A stretch of DNA of 6,691 nt from JAICTV01 sp035634055 (GCA_035634055.1 DASQDR010000120.1:1-6691), one strand, 5' to 3'; shown: positions 1 through 4,683, numbered from the stretch's first letter. Translations and numbers: made by a program. The notes: generated from the letters alone by a model not told the origin.

Positions 1-129
1 GAACAGGCCGGAAGCCCCGAAAGGCTCCGTCGCGCTCGCCGCTCGCCGGGATCTCTTCGGCCAAGCCGCTCCCCGAGTACACCCGGGAAACCCTTGGCCT
101 CACACCCTCGCGGCCATCCGACTATTCAC

Positions 130-142
130 TTGTCAAAGAGCA
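130..142 (-). promoter_or_regulatory. boxA antitermination element
   Basis: The - strand reads TGCTCTTTGACAA, one base different from the E. coli rrn boxA (TGCTCTTTAACAA). BoxA RNA binds NusB-NusE(S10) and assembles the antitermination complex that lets RNA polymerase traverse rRNA genes. Its orientation shows that the rRNA operon runs leftward out of the window. Confidence 0.8.
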
Positions 143-205
143 AATTCTTCACGACGAACACCCGACTCATCGTCGTCCGTCCATCGCCTATCTTCTTACG
201 CCGAA

Positions 206-227
206 ACAGCTTATCGGTTCAAGCTGT
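206..227 (-). promoter_or_regulatory. boxB-like hairpin in rRNA leader
   Basis: A perfect 7-bp inverted repeat (206-212 ACAGCTT with 221-227 AAGCTGT) encloses an 8-nt loop. In the leftward transcript it comes about 63 nt before boxA, the same order (stem-loop, then boxA) as in E. coli rrn leaders. The stem-loop is seen directly; the antitermination role is inferred. Confidence 0.45.
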
Positions 228-289
228 CCCGAAAATTTCCTCGCCACAGGCTCCCGTCCGAAGACAGTCATCCTTGGCGTGGGGGCGGA

Positions 290-317
290 ATACTACCGGG
301 TAAAAACCCTGAGTCAA
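290..317 (-). promoter_or_regulatory. rRNA operon promoter
   Basis: On the - strand a -35 box TTGACT (312-317) is followed after 16 bp by a -10 box TAGTAT (290-295). The bases after the -10 are TCCGCCCCC, a GC-rich discriminator of the kind that makes rRNA promoters sensitive to ppGpp. Transcription should start around 280-286. No AT-rich UP element is visible just upstream (318-340). The assignment to rRNA rests on the boxA downstream. Confidence 0.65.
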
Positions 318-333
318 CACATGGCCGACATAA

Positions 334-416
334 TCTCTCGCGAGGGAGAAACTACGCATGGTCATGCAAAGGAGGGATCGAATGATCCGCTCCTCTCGCC
401 CCGGTCTTTGCTTTTT
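334..416 (+). other. Candidate structured RNA element with T-tract end
   Basis: Two hairpins stand in series on the + strand. The first (334-339 with 344-349) has a 6-bp stem including one U-G wobble and a GCGA (GNRA-type) loop. The wobble pairs only in the + transcript, which favours that strand. The second has an outer stem GCAAAG/CTTTGC (366-371 with 406-411) and an inner stem (372-379 with 384-392, one bulged G) with a GAAT loop, and is immediately followed by TTTTT (412-416). That is the layout of a small RNA or leader ending in an intrinsic terminator, although the 13-nt one-sided internal loop (393-405) is atypical. No convincing + strand promoter was found upstream, so function is unknown. 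The element sits directly upstream of the leftward rRNA promoter. Confidence 0.3.
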
Positions 417-491
417 ATGATTTCAACCCGCGTCTGTGGGTGCCGCAGTTAAAAACACTGTCGGCAGACTCGGGAGACTCGCTTGATGACT

Positions 492-528
492 TACTTCACC
501 ACTCAAATCCAGTGGGTGGCGTGAAGTA
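492..528. other. Hairpin in intergenic region, function unknown
   Basis: An outer 7-bp stem (492-498 TACTTCA with 522-528 TGAAGTA) and an inner 5-bp stem (499-503 CCACT with 511-515 AGTGG) enclose a 7-nt loop, with a 6-nt internal loop on the right side. No T tract follows on either strand, so it is not a standard terminator. It may be a protein-binding palindrome or part of a leader for the gene at 628. Apart from this hairpin I see nothing recognisable between 417 and 611. Confidence 0.3.
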
Positions 529-611
529 TTACGCCGCGTCAGGAACTCGGTTCGGCGGCCGACCGGAATTTTACGGGCGGATCAGGAGGCCGCGTCGAGG
601 GTGTAGTCGCT

Positions 612-620
612 AAGGGAGGA
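612..620 (+). promoter_or_regulatory. Strong Shine-Dalgarno setting a GTG start
   Basis: AAGGGAGGA ends 7 nt before the GTG at 628. This near-ideal spacing is why the GTG was accepted as the start of the SGNH hydrolase gene. Confidence 0.75.
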
Positions 621-627
621 TGAGACG

Positions 628-1284
628 GTGCGGCAGAAGGGCGTCCGGCGGCTGAAGGTCCTGTTCATTGGCAACAGCTTCACGGCGCGCAACGATCTAC
701 CGCGCTTGGTCGAGCGGCTGGCGGAGGCTGCGGGTCAGCGGCTGGAGCACCGGCTCATGAGCATCGGCGGGGCCTCGCTGCGGACGCACTGGAACAAGGG
801 CGAAGCAGCAAAGGCGATAGACGCCGGAGACTTCCACGCCGTGGTGCTCCAGGAGCAAAGCACGTTGCCCATCAAGAACGCGAAGCGGATGCAAGAGAAC
901 GTCCGCCTGTTCGACGAGCGGATCCGTACGGCGAACGCCCGCACGGTTCTCTACATGACGTGGGCACGGCGGCACTCAGCGGAGACGCAGGAAGCGATCG
1001 CCAATGCATACACCGCCATTGCCGCCGAGACTGGAGCGGCCGTGATCCCTGCGGGCGTGGCGTGGCGGAAGTACATAAGCGAGCACGCCCTGCCCGTGCT
1101 GCACGATCGCGACGGCAGCCACCCCACCCTTGCCGGCTCGTACCTGGCGGCCTGCACCGCGTACGGGACGTTGTTCAGGAGCAGCCCCGCCGCGCTCGCT
1201 GACGACGTGGAGGGGCTGACCCGCGAGGAAAAGGCAATGCTCCAGGCGGCGGCGGCGGCGGCGGTGCTGGAGCAGCAGGCGTGA
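628..1284 (+). CDS. SGNH/GDSL-type hydrolase family protein
   Basis: The product is a 218-residue cytoplasmic protein (no signal peptide) of the SGNH hydrolase superfamily, whose members are esterases, lipases or carbohydrate deacetylases. Block I is FIGNSFTA with the predicted nucleophile Ser17. Block II is IGGAS (Gly47-48). The block III position reads LQEQS (75-78), with Gln in place of the usual GxND Asn. Block V is DGSHPTLAGSYLA with the catalytic Asp162 and His165. The GNSFT variant of block I and the HPTLAGSYLAA tail are typical of the DUF4886-like branch of SGNH proteins, mostly uncharacterised. The C-terminus ends in an alanine run encoded by a GCG repeat, then VLEQQA. The GTG start is supported by the strong Shine-Dalgarno. 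The gene stands alone and converges with the next gene. The substrate cannot be deduced. Confidence 0.85.
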   Translation: MRQKGVRRLKVLFIGNSFTARNDLPRLVERLAEAAGQRLEHRLMSIGGASLRTHWNKGEAAKAIDAGDFHAVVLQEQSTLPIKNAKRMQENVRLFDERIRTANARTVLYMTWARRHSAETQEAIANAYTAIAAETGAAVIPAGVAWRKYISEHALPVLHDRDGSHPTLAGSYLAACTAYGTLFRSSPAALADDVEGLTREEKAMLQAAAAAAVLEQQA

Positions 1285-1355
1285 TCGCGAGGCTTCCGCA
1301 CATGCGTCGCCCGAACATGCGCTACGACCCTGGGTTATCTCAGCGGCGCGATCAC
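1281..1355. repeat. 9-bp inverted repeat between convergent genes
   Basis: GTGATCGCG (1281-1289, overlapping the hydrolase stop codon) is perfectly complementary to CGCGATCAC (1347-1355), which abuts the stop of the opposing gene. The loop is 57 nt and there is no T tract, so it is at best a weak bidirectional terminator and may be chance. Confidence 0.25.
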
Positions 1356-1356
1356 T

Positions 1357-1848
1357 TCACACGTTGATCTTCGTCAAATGAAATTTGACGCCTGCGGCGT
1401 CGGCGGCGGCGAGCAGTGCCTCGGCGGCCTTCAGGTCGCGCAGGATCGGGTTGGGCTGCTTGAAGTCGTTCAGGTTGGCGGCCACGTGCTCTGCCAGCGC
1501 CCGCACGGTCTTAAGTCCTTCAACAGCGGGAAACCACTGCTCGGGCGGGAGCCGCATCTTCGCCGGGTCAAACCCCTCCGCCTTCAACTGCTCGATCAGC
1601 ACCGCCTGGTTTTCCGAGAGCAGCGCCGTCGGCGGCTGCACGCCCTTTCGGCGCGCGGCGGAGTCGATGCGGTCCGATTCCCGCGCCAGCGCCTTGCCGT
1701 TGCCCGCCTTCGCATACGCGGCAAAGGCCTCCGGCAGTTCCCTCTCCAGCGTCACGACGATTGCAAGCGCCATGCGTCCCCAACGTTCGAAAACCCGCCC
1801 CCACCACCGCTCGGCATCATCCTCCGACGTCTGCGCAACATCAACCAT
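1357..1848 (-). CDS. Hypothetical protein, family not recognised
   Basis: I do not recognise this family. The start chosen is the ATG at 1848, which gives 163 residues beginning MVDVAQTSEDDAERWW. A TTG at 1890 would add 14 residues, but it has no Shine-Dalgarno and lies against the arsR -35 box, so I rejected it. The ATG itself has only a poor RBS; a later ATG at 1773 is a further alternative. The protein is soluble, mostly predicted helical, with no signal peptide and no membrane segment. Visible features are a Trp/Glu/Arg-rich N-terminus, a central LPPEQWFPAVEGLKTVRAL segment and an alanine-rich helix near the C-terminus. There are no cysteines in the 163-residue form and no obvious catalytic motif. 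It is divergent from arsR across about 80 bp, but nothing in its sequence ties it to arsenic. Confidence 0.65.
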   Translation of the reverse strand: MVDVAQTSEDDAERWWGRVFERWGRMALAIVVTLERELPEAFAAYAKAGNGKALARESDRIDSAARRKGVQPPTALLSENQAVLIEQLKAEGFDPAKMRLPPEQWFPAVEGLKTVRALAEHVAANLNDFKQPNPILRDLKAAEALLAAADAAGVKFHLTKINV

Positions 1849-1891
1849 GCGAAAGACCGCTGATCGCACCCGCGCGGCCCGACAAAACAAG

Positions 1892-1920
1892 TTGACGTAA
1901 TCCGTCGTGGCCGCTAGATT
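1892..1920 (+). promoter_or_regulatory. arsR operon promoter
   Basis: A -35 box TTGACG (1892-1897) and a -10 box TAGATT (1915-1920) are separated by the optimal 17 bp. The predicted start is about 1927, only about 5 nt before the arsR ATG at 1932. The -10 overlaps the operator palindrome, so bound ArsR would block RNA polymerase directly. Confidence 0.7.
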
Positions 1921-1933
1921 CGCATAAGCGAAT
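1918..1933 (+). promoter_or_regulatory. ArsR operator (perfect inverted repeat)
   Basis: ATTCGC-ATAA-GCGAAT is a perfect 6-bp inverted repeat with a 4-bp centre. It covers the end of the -10 box, the predicted transcription start and the first two bases of the arsR ATG. ArsR/SmtB repressors bind as dimers to short AT-centred palindromes of this kind and release on As(III) binding. The palindrome is seen; the repressor assignment is inferred from position. Confidence 0.7.
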
Positions 1934-2288
1934 GAAGACTGCGCGTCCCATTCCCGCCGCGGACCGGCGCTTCCGAGCCCTGTCTGACCGCACGCGGCTG
2001 CGGATCCTGCACCTGCTGCGAGCGGGGGAACTGTGCGTGTGTGACCTGGTGGCGGTCATCGGCGCGCCGCAGCCGAAGATCTCGCGCCACCTCGCGTACC
2101 TTCGCAACGCCGGCCTGGTGCTGGCGCGGAAGCAGGGGTTGTGGAGCTACTACCGGTTGGCCGCGCCGCGCGATCGGCTCCACCGCAAGCTCCTGGAGTG
2201 CTTGGCGTGCTGCGAGGGGCTGGCCCCGGAGCAGGCAAGCGACGCGGCGGCGCTGCGGGCGGCGAAGCGCCGGGGAAACTGCTGCTGA
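1932..2288 (+). CDS. arsR: ArsR/SmtB-family arsenic-responsive repressor
   Basis: The 118-residue product is a winged-helix dimeric repressor. The sequence DRRFRALSDRTRLRILHLL (residues 11-29) begins the domain, the recognition helix region is about 45-63 (PQPKISRHLAYLRNAG), and the wing is about 64-76. The metal box ELCVCDL holds Cys35 and Cys37, matching Cys32/Cys34 of the E. coli plasmid R773 ArsR. The third classic cysteine is replaced by Val40. Extra cysteines occur at 90, 93, 94 (CLACC) and at the terminus 117-118 (CC) and could complete an As(III) site. The ATG at 1932 is the only start available, since no ATG, GTG or TTG lies between it and the in-frame stop at 1893-1895. It has no Shine-Dalgarno and about 5 nt of predicted leader, so translation is probably leaderless. 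It heads the ars operon and should repress itself. Confidence 0.92.
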   Translation: MKTARPIPAADRRFRALSDRTRLRILHLLRAGELCVCDLVAVIGAPQPKISRHLAYLRNAGLVLARKQGLWSYYRLAAPRDRLHRKLLECLACCEGLAPEQASDAAALRAAKRRGNCC

Positions 2289-2308
2289 CGGTCAGGTCGC
2301 GTGCGGTG

Positions 2309-2345
2309 AAGCGCGTTTCCCGATCCGCATATCGATCCCGCGCTT
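2309..2345 (+). other. Intercistronic hairpin between arsR and channel gene
   Basis: AAGCGCG (2309-2315) pairs with CGCGCTT (2339-2345). Inside the loop a second short stem (CGAT 2321-2324 with ATCG 2331-2334) caps the structure. The loop also contains ATCCGCATA (2323-2331), matching the left half of the arsR operator (ATTCGCATA) at 8 of 9 positions. No T tract follows, so it may act in mRNA processing or stability, or mark a weak second operator. No convincing promoter was found between 2289 and 2432. Confidence 0.35.
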
Positions 2346-2432
2346 ACGACTTGAGGAGCGGGTGTCGCGGACCCGTTGCACGTGCATTCTGCCGCCGGTT
2401 GAGGCGACGCCGATCAGACGGTCGAGGAGCAC

Positions 2433-3131
2433 ATGAGCGACGCCCGCTACACGCTTACGAACCAGTGCGCAGCCGAGGCGCTCGGCACATTCGCACTGGT
2501 CATCGCCGGCACTGGTGCGATCGTGACCAATCACGTGTCGGGCGGCGCGGTCACCCACGTCGGCATCGCGCTGACGTTCGGCCTGATCGTGATGGCATTG
2601 ATCTACGCGATCGGCGACGTCTCGGGCGCGCATTTGAACCCCGCGGTGAGCTTCGGGTTCTGGTTAGCCGGGCGGTTTCCCGGCCGGTGCGTCGCGCCGT
2701 ACGTGATGTCGCAACTCGTGGGGGCGTTGGCCGCCAGCGGGTTGCTGCGACTGATGTTCGGCAATGTGGCGCACCTTGGCGCCACCATCCCGGCCGGCGG
2801 CGCGATGCAGTCGTTCGTCCTCGAGACCGTGCTGACCGGCCTGCTGATGTTCGTGGTCCTGTGCGTCGCCTGCGGGCCGAAGGAAGTGGGCGTGATGGCG
2901 GGCATCGCGGTGGGCGGCGTGATCGCCCTCGAGGCGCTGTTTGCCGGGCCGATCAGCGGTGCGAGCATGAACCCGGTGCGGTCGTTGGCGCCCGCGCTGG
3001 TGTCGTGGCACCTGGCGGACGTTTGGGTGTACCTGAGCGCCCCCGTGGTCGGCGCGGCCGTTGCCGTGCCCTGCTGGTGGGCGATCCGCGGGCGGCCCGC
3101 AACGCCCGTAGCGCCATGTGAGGAAACATGA
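2433..3131 (+). CDS. aqpS: Aquaglyceroporin (MIP family), probable arsenite channel AqpS
   Basis: The 232-residue inner-membrane protein has the six-helix MIP fold. The first half carries AEALGTF (Glu15) and the pore motif HLNPAVS (NPA 69-71); the second half carries ETVLTG (Glu131) and GASMNPVRS. The second motif is NPV (180-182) rather than NPA, followed by the conserved selectivity-filter Arg183. Counting from the two motifs against AqpZ and GlpF, the filter would be Phe49, Ala168, Ala177 and Arg183, wider than the AqpZ filter. Lying between arsR and arsC with no arsenite pump in view, it matches the AqpS role: downhill exit of As(OH)3 made by ArsC. GAGGAG sits 3 nt before the ATG, a rather short spacing. 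The stop overlaps the arsC start (ATGA), implying translational coupling. Water or glycerol transport cannot be excluded. Confidence 0.88.
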   Translation: MSDARYTLTNQCAAEALGTFALVIAGTGAIVTNHVSGGAVTHVGIALTFGLIVMALIYAIGDVSGAHLNPAVSFGFWLAGRFPGRCVAPYVMSQLVGALAASGLLRLMFGNVAHLGATIPAGGAMQSFVLETVLTGLLMFVVLCVACGPKEVGVMAGIAVGGVIALEALFAGPISGASMNPVRSLAPALVSWHLADVWVYLSAPVVGAAVAVPCWWAIRGRPATPVAPCEET

Positions 3132-3538
3132 CTGAACCCATGACACCGACCCGCGTTGTCTTCGTCTGCGTCGAGAACTCCAACCGCAGCCAGATGGCCG
3201 AGGCGTTCGCGCGGCTACACGGCGCGGGCGTGGTCGAGCCGTACAGCGCCGGCTCGCGCCCCTCGGGGGTGGTCAACCCCAAGGCCATCGCGGCCATGCG
3301 CGAGAAAGACTACGACCTGGCCGCCCACGGTTCGAAGTCGCTGGACGACCTGCCGGCGATCGAGTTCGACGCGGCCATCACCATGGGATGCGGCGACGAG
3401 TGCCCCATGCTGCGGGCGCGGCGGCGCGACGACTGGCAAATCCCGGACCCGAAGCACCTCCCGCCCGAGCAGTTTCGCGAGGTGCGCGACCTGATCGAGA
3501 CGAAGGTGAAGGCGCTGATCGAGCAACTGCGCCGATGA
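3128..3538 (+). CDS. arsC: Arsenate reductase, low-molecular-weight phosphatase type
   Basis: The 136-residue cytoplasmic enzyme reduces arsenate to arsenite. The Cys-X5-Arg P-loop is CVENSNRS, with nucleophile Cys14 and Arg20, and SQMAEAFAR follows as in LMW-phosphatase-fold ArsC proteins. The resolving cysteines are probably Cys88 and Cys92 in MGCGDECP. This CX3C spacing is shorter than the Cys82/Cys89 pair of the thioredoxin-dependent S. aureus pI258 enzyme and resembles actinobacterial mycothiol-linked ArsC proteins. The electron donor therefore cannot be named from sequence. Asp107 in IPDPK is the likely general acid. The start at 3128 overlaps the channel-gene stop (ATGA) and has AGGA at 3121-3124. 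An in-frame ATG at 3140 is a less likely alternative. The product arsenite is the substrate of both neighbours, channel and ArsM. Confidence 0.92.
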   Translation: MTEPMTPTRVVFVCVENSNRSQMAEAFARLHGAGVVEPYSAGSRPSGVVNPKAIAAMREKDYDLAAHGSKSLDDLPAIEFDAAITMGCGDECPMLRARRRDDWQIPDPKHLPPEQFREVRDLIETKVKALIEQLRR

Positions 3539-3552
3539 TCGGCCGATCGCTC

Positions 3553-3569
3553 GCGCGCAATTAGCGCGC
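3553..3569 (+). other. Short GC hairpin between arsC and arsM
   Basis: GCGCGC (3553-3558) and GCGCGC (3564-3569) pair around a 5-nt AATTA loop, 15 nt after the arsC stop. No T run follows. It could protect the upstream mRNA end or partly lower arsM expression; the role is inferred. Confidence 0.35.
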
Positions 3570-3607
3570 TCGCAACGGTCAGAAGTGAGCAGGCAAAGGA
3601 TCATCTC

Positions 3608-4588
3608 ATGCGAAACAACATCGAGAGCATCGTCCGCGACCAGTACGCCAGCACCGCGACGAGCGGGTTGTCCAGCCATCAGGAAGGCGTGCGTGCCGTC
3701 GCCGAGGCGTTCGGTTACTCGGCCGAGGAACTTTCGTCGATCCCCGCCGAGGCGAACATGGGATTGTCCTGCGGTAACCCGACCGCCACCGCCAACCTGC
3801 GCGCGGGCGAGGTCGTCGTTGACCTTGGCAGTGGAGGCGGGCTGGACGTCTTCCTGGCGGCGCAAAGGGTCGGGCCGACCGGGAGGGCGATCGGCATCGA
3901 CATGACGCCGCAGATGATCGAGCTCGCGCGCCGCAACGCTCAGCAGGCGGGGCTGGGCAACGTCGAGTTTCACCAGGCGTCGATCGACCAACTCCCGCTG
4001 CCGGATGCGTCGGCCGACGTGGTGATCAGCAACTGCGTGATCAACCTGGCCGCGGACAAGAACGCGGTGTTCCGGGAGATCGCGCGCGTGCTCAAGCCCG
4101 GCGGCCGGCTCGCGGTCAGCGACATCGCGCTGAAGCGGCCGCTGCCGGAGGAACTCGCGGCGGACGTGATGGCGTACGTCGGGTGCATCGCCGGCGCGAT
4201 CTCGATTGATGACTACCGTGCGGGCCTCGCGGCCGCGGGGTTCTCGCACGTGGGGGTGATCGACACCGGCGCGGACCTCAACGCGTACTCGAAGGTCGAA
4301 GGGCAAGGCGGCTGCTGCTCGGCGCCCGCGGCGCCCGCTCCGCCGTCGGGGACGACGCCCGCGCCTTCCGCCGGCGCCTGTTGCGCGCCCGCGGGCCCCA
4401 CGGCTGCAAAGGCCACCTCGAGCCTCACCGTGGTCGGTGGTGCCGCCGGCGGCAGCGCGTGCTGCGGCGGCGGCCAGACGCCGGCGAACGAGGAGGGCGC
4501 GCTGCACGAGCGGCTCATCGACCTGCTCCGCCGGTACAACGTGAACGACTACGCCGCCAGCGTGAAGGTCTACGCGCTCAAGCCGTAA
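3608..4588 (+). CDS. arsM: Arsenite S-adenosylmethionine methyltransferase with Cys-pair linker
   Basis: The 326-residue enzyme methylates As(III) using SAM, leading to methylated and volatile arsenicals. The SAM-binding motif is DLGSGGGLD (72-80), and GIDMTPQMIELAR follows. The three cysteines of bacterial ArsM active sites are seen: Cys55 in LSCGNP, Cys143 in SNCVINL and Cys193 in GCIAGA. The conserved C-terminal segment (about 298-326, ending NDYAASVKVYALKP) is intact. Between catalytic core and tail, residues about 232-292 form an Ala/Pro/Gly-rich linker with three Cys-Cys pairs (236-237, 258-259, 285-286), which could bind trivalent arsenic; function is inferred. AAAGGA lies 7 nt before the ATG at 3608. 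It is the last gene of the ars operon, taking the place held by arsH in the related Sinorhizobium operon. Confidence 0.93.
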   Translation: MRNNIESIVRDQYASTATSGLSSHQEGVRAVAEAFGYSAEELSSIPAEANMGLSCGNPTATANLRAGEVVVDLGSGGGLDVFLAAQRVGPTGRAIGIDMTPQMIELARRNAQQAGLGNVEFHQASIDQLPLPDASADVVISNCVINLAADKNAVFREIARVLKPGGRLAVSDIALKRPLPEELAADVMAYVGCIAGAISIDDYRAGLAAAGFSHVGVIDTGADLNAYSKVEGQGGCCSAPAAPAPPSGTTPAPSAGACCAPAGPTAAKATSSLTVVGGAAGGSACCGGGQTPANEEGALHERLIDLLRRYNVNDYAASVKVYALKP

Positions 4589-4621
4589 CAGCGCAAGCCT
4601 TGGCGCCGTCAGCCCGCGGAA

Positions 4622-4661
4622 CCAGCCGCTGCGGTGCACCGCCACCGCGCAGCGGTTCTGG
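4622..4661 (+). terminator. Hairpin after arsM, probable operon end
   Basis: CCAG+CCGCTGCG (4622-4633) pairs with CGCAGCGG (4648-4655) and CTGG (4658-4661), with two bulged T residues: a 12-bp GC-rich stem with a 14-nt loop. It begins 33 nt after the arsM stop and ends before the next gene. There is no T tract, so termination may be weak or the hairpin may stabilise the 3' end. Confidence 0.5.
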
Positions 4662-4683
4662 CGCTCCGCTACCATCACTGCTG

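Larger units (their letters stand above)
1..283 (-). promoter_or_regulatory. rRNA operon leader region (partial, runs off left edge)
   Basis: Read on the - strand, this stretch lies downstream of a strong sigma70-type promoter (290-317) and carries, in order, a boxB-like hairpin (206-227) and a boxA (130-142). This is the arrangement of bacterial rRNA leaders before 16S. The start of 16S (the AGAGTTTGATC motif) is not present, so the gene itself should begin left of position 1. Near the edge a bulged stem (10-16 with 23-28) might belong to the 16S processing stem. The region is less GC-rich than the protein genes around it. The + strand is open in one frame from position 3 to 449, but there is no good start, RBS or recognisable domain, and I regard that frame as spurious. 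Confidence 0.7.
1932..4588 (+). other. Arsenic resistance operon arsR-aqpS-arsC-arsM
   Basis: Four same-strand genes lie behind one autoregulated promoter. The gap from arsR to the channel gene is 144 nt, the channel and arsC overlap by ATGA, and arsC and arsM are 69 nt apart. A hairpin follows arsM (4622-4661). Together they supply sensing, arsenate reduction, arsenite movement through a channel and arsenite methylation. No ArsB, Acr3 or ArsA gene is present in the window. The gene order matches the known Sinorhizobium arsR-aqpS-arsC-arsH type, with arsM in the last place. Confidence 0.85.

Noticed and set aside
129..136. TTGACA consensus -35 on the - strand
   Set aside because: It lies at the boxA and no -10 box lies 15-19 bp downstream.
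3..449. A long open frame on the + strand over the rRNA leader, plus a 69-codon frame at 94-303 in another frame
   Set aside because: Neither has a ribosome binding site or a recognisable domain, and both overlie the boxA, boxB-like stem and promoter of the leftward rRNA leader. Such antisense frames are common false gene calls.
1246..1265. GCG trinucleotide repeat
   Set aside because: It lies in frame at the end of the hydrolase gene, encodes alanines and is ordinary for this GC content.
1849..1890. TTG start at 1890 adding 14 residues to the hypothetical protein
   Set aside because: No Shine-Dalgarno, and it abuts the arsR -35 region; the ATG at 1848 is more likely.
1378..1900. Two long + strand frames opposite the hypothetical gene
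   Set aside because: Their compositions are Arg/Ser-rich shadows. The - strand frame has a more natural protein composition, although since its family is unknown this is the least secure choice of strand in the window.
2141..3121. 326-codon + strand frame overlapping arsR and the channel gene
   Set aside because: Arg-rich translation out of frame with both ArsR and the MIP protein, which have clear motifs.
3215..4678. 487-codon open frame antisense to arsC and arsM
   Set aside because: It is an Arg/His/Asp-rich translation typical of the opposite strand of a GC-rich gene, and the + strand genes carry complete family motifs.
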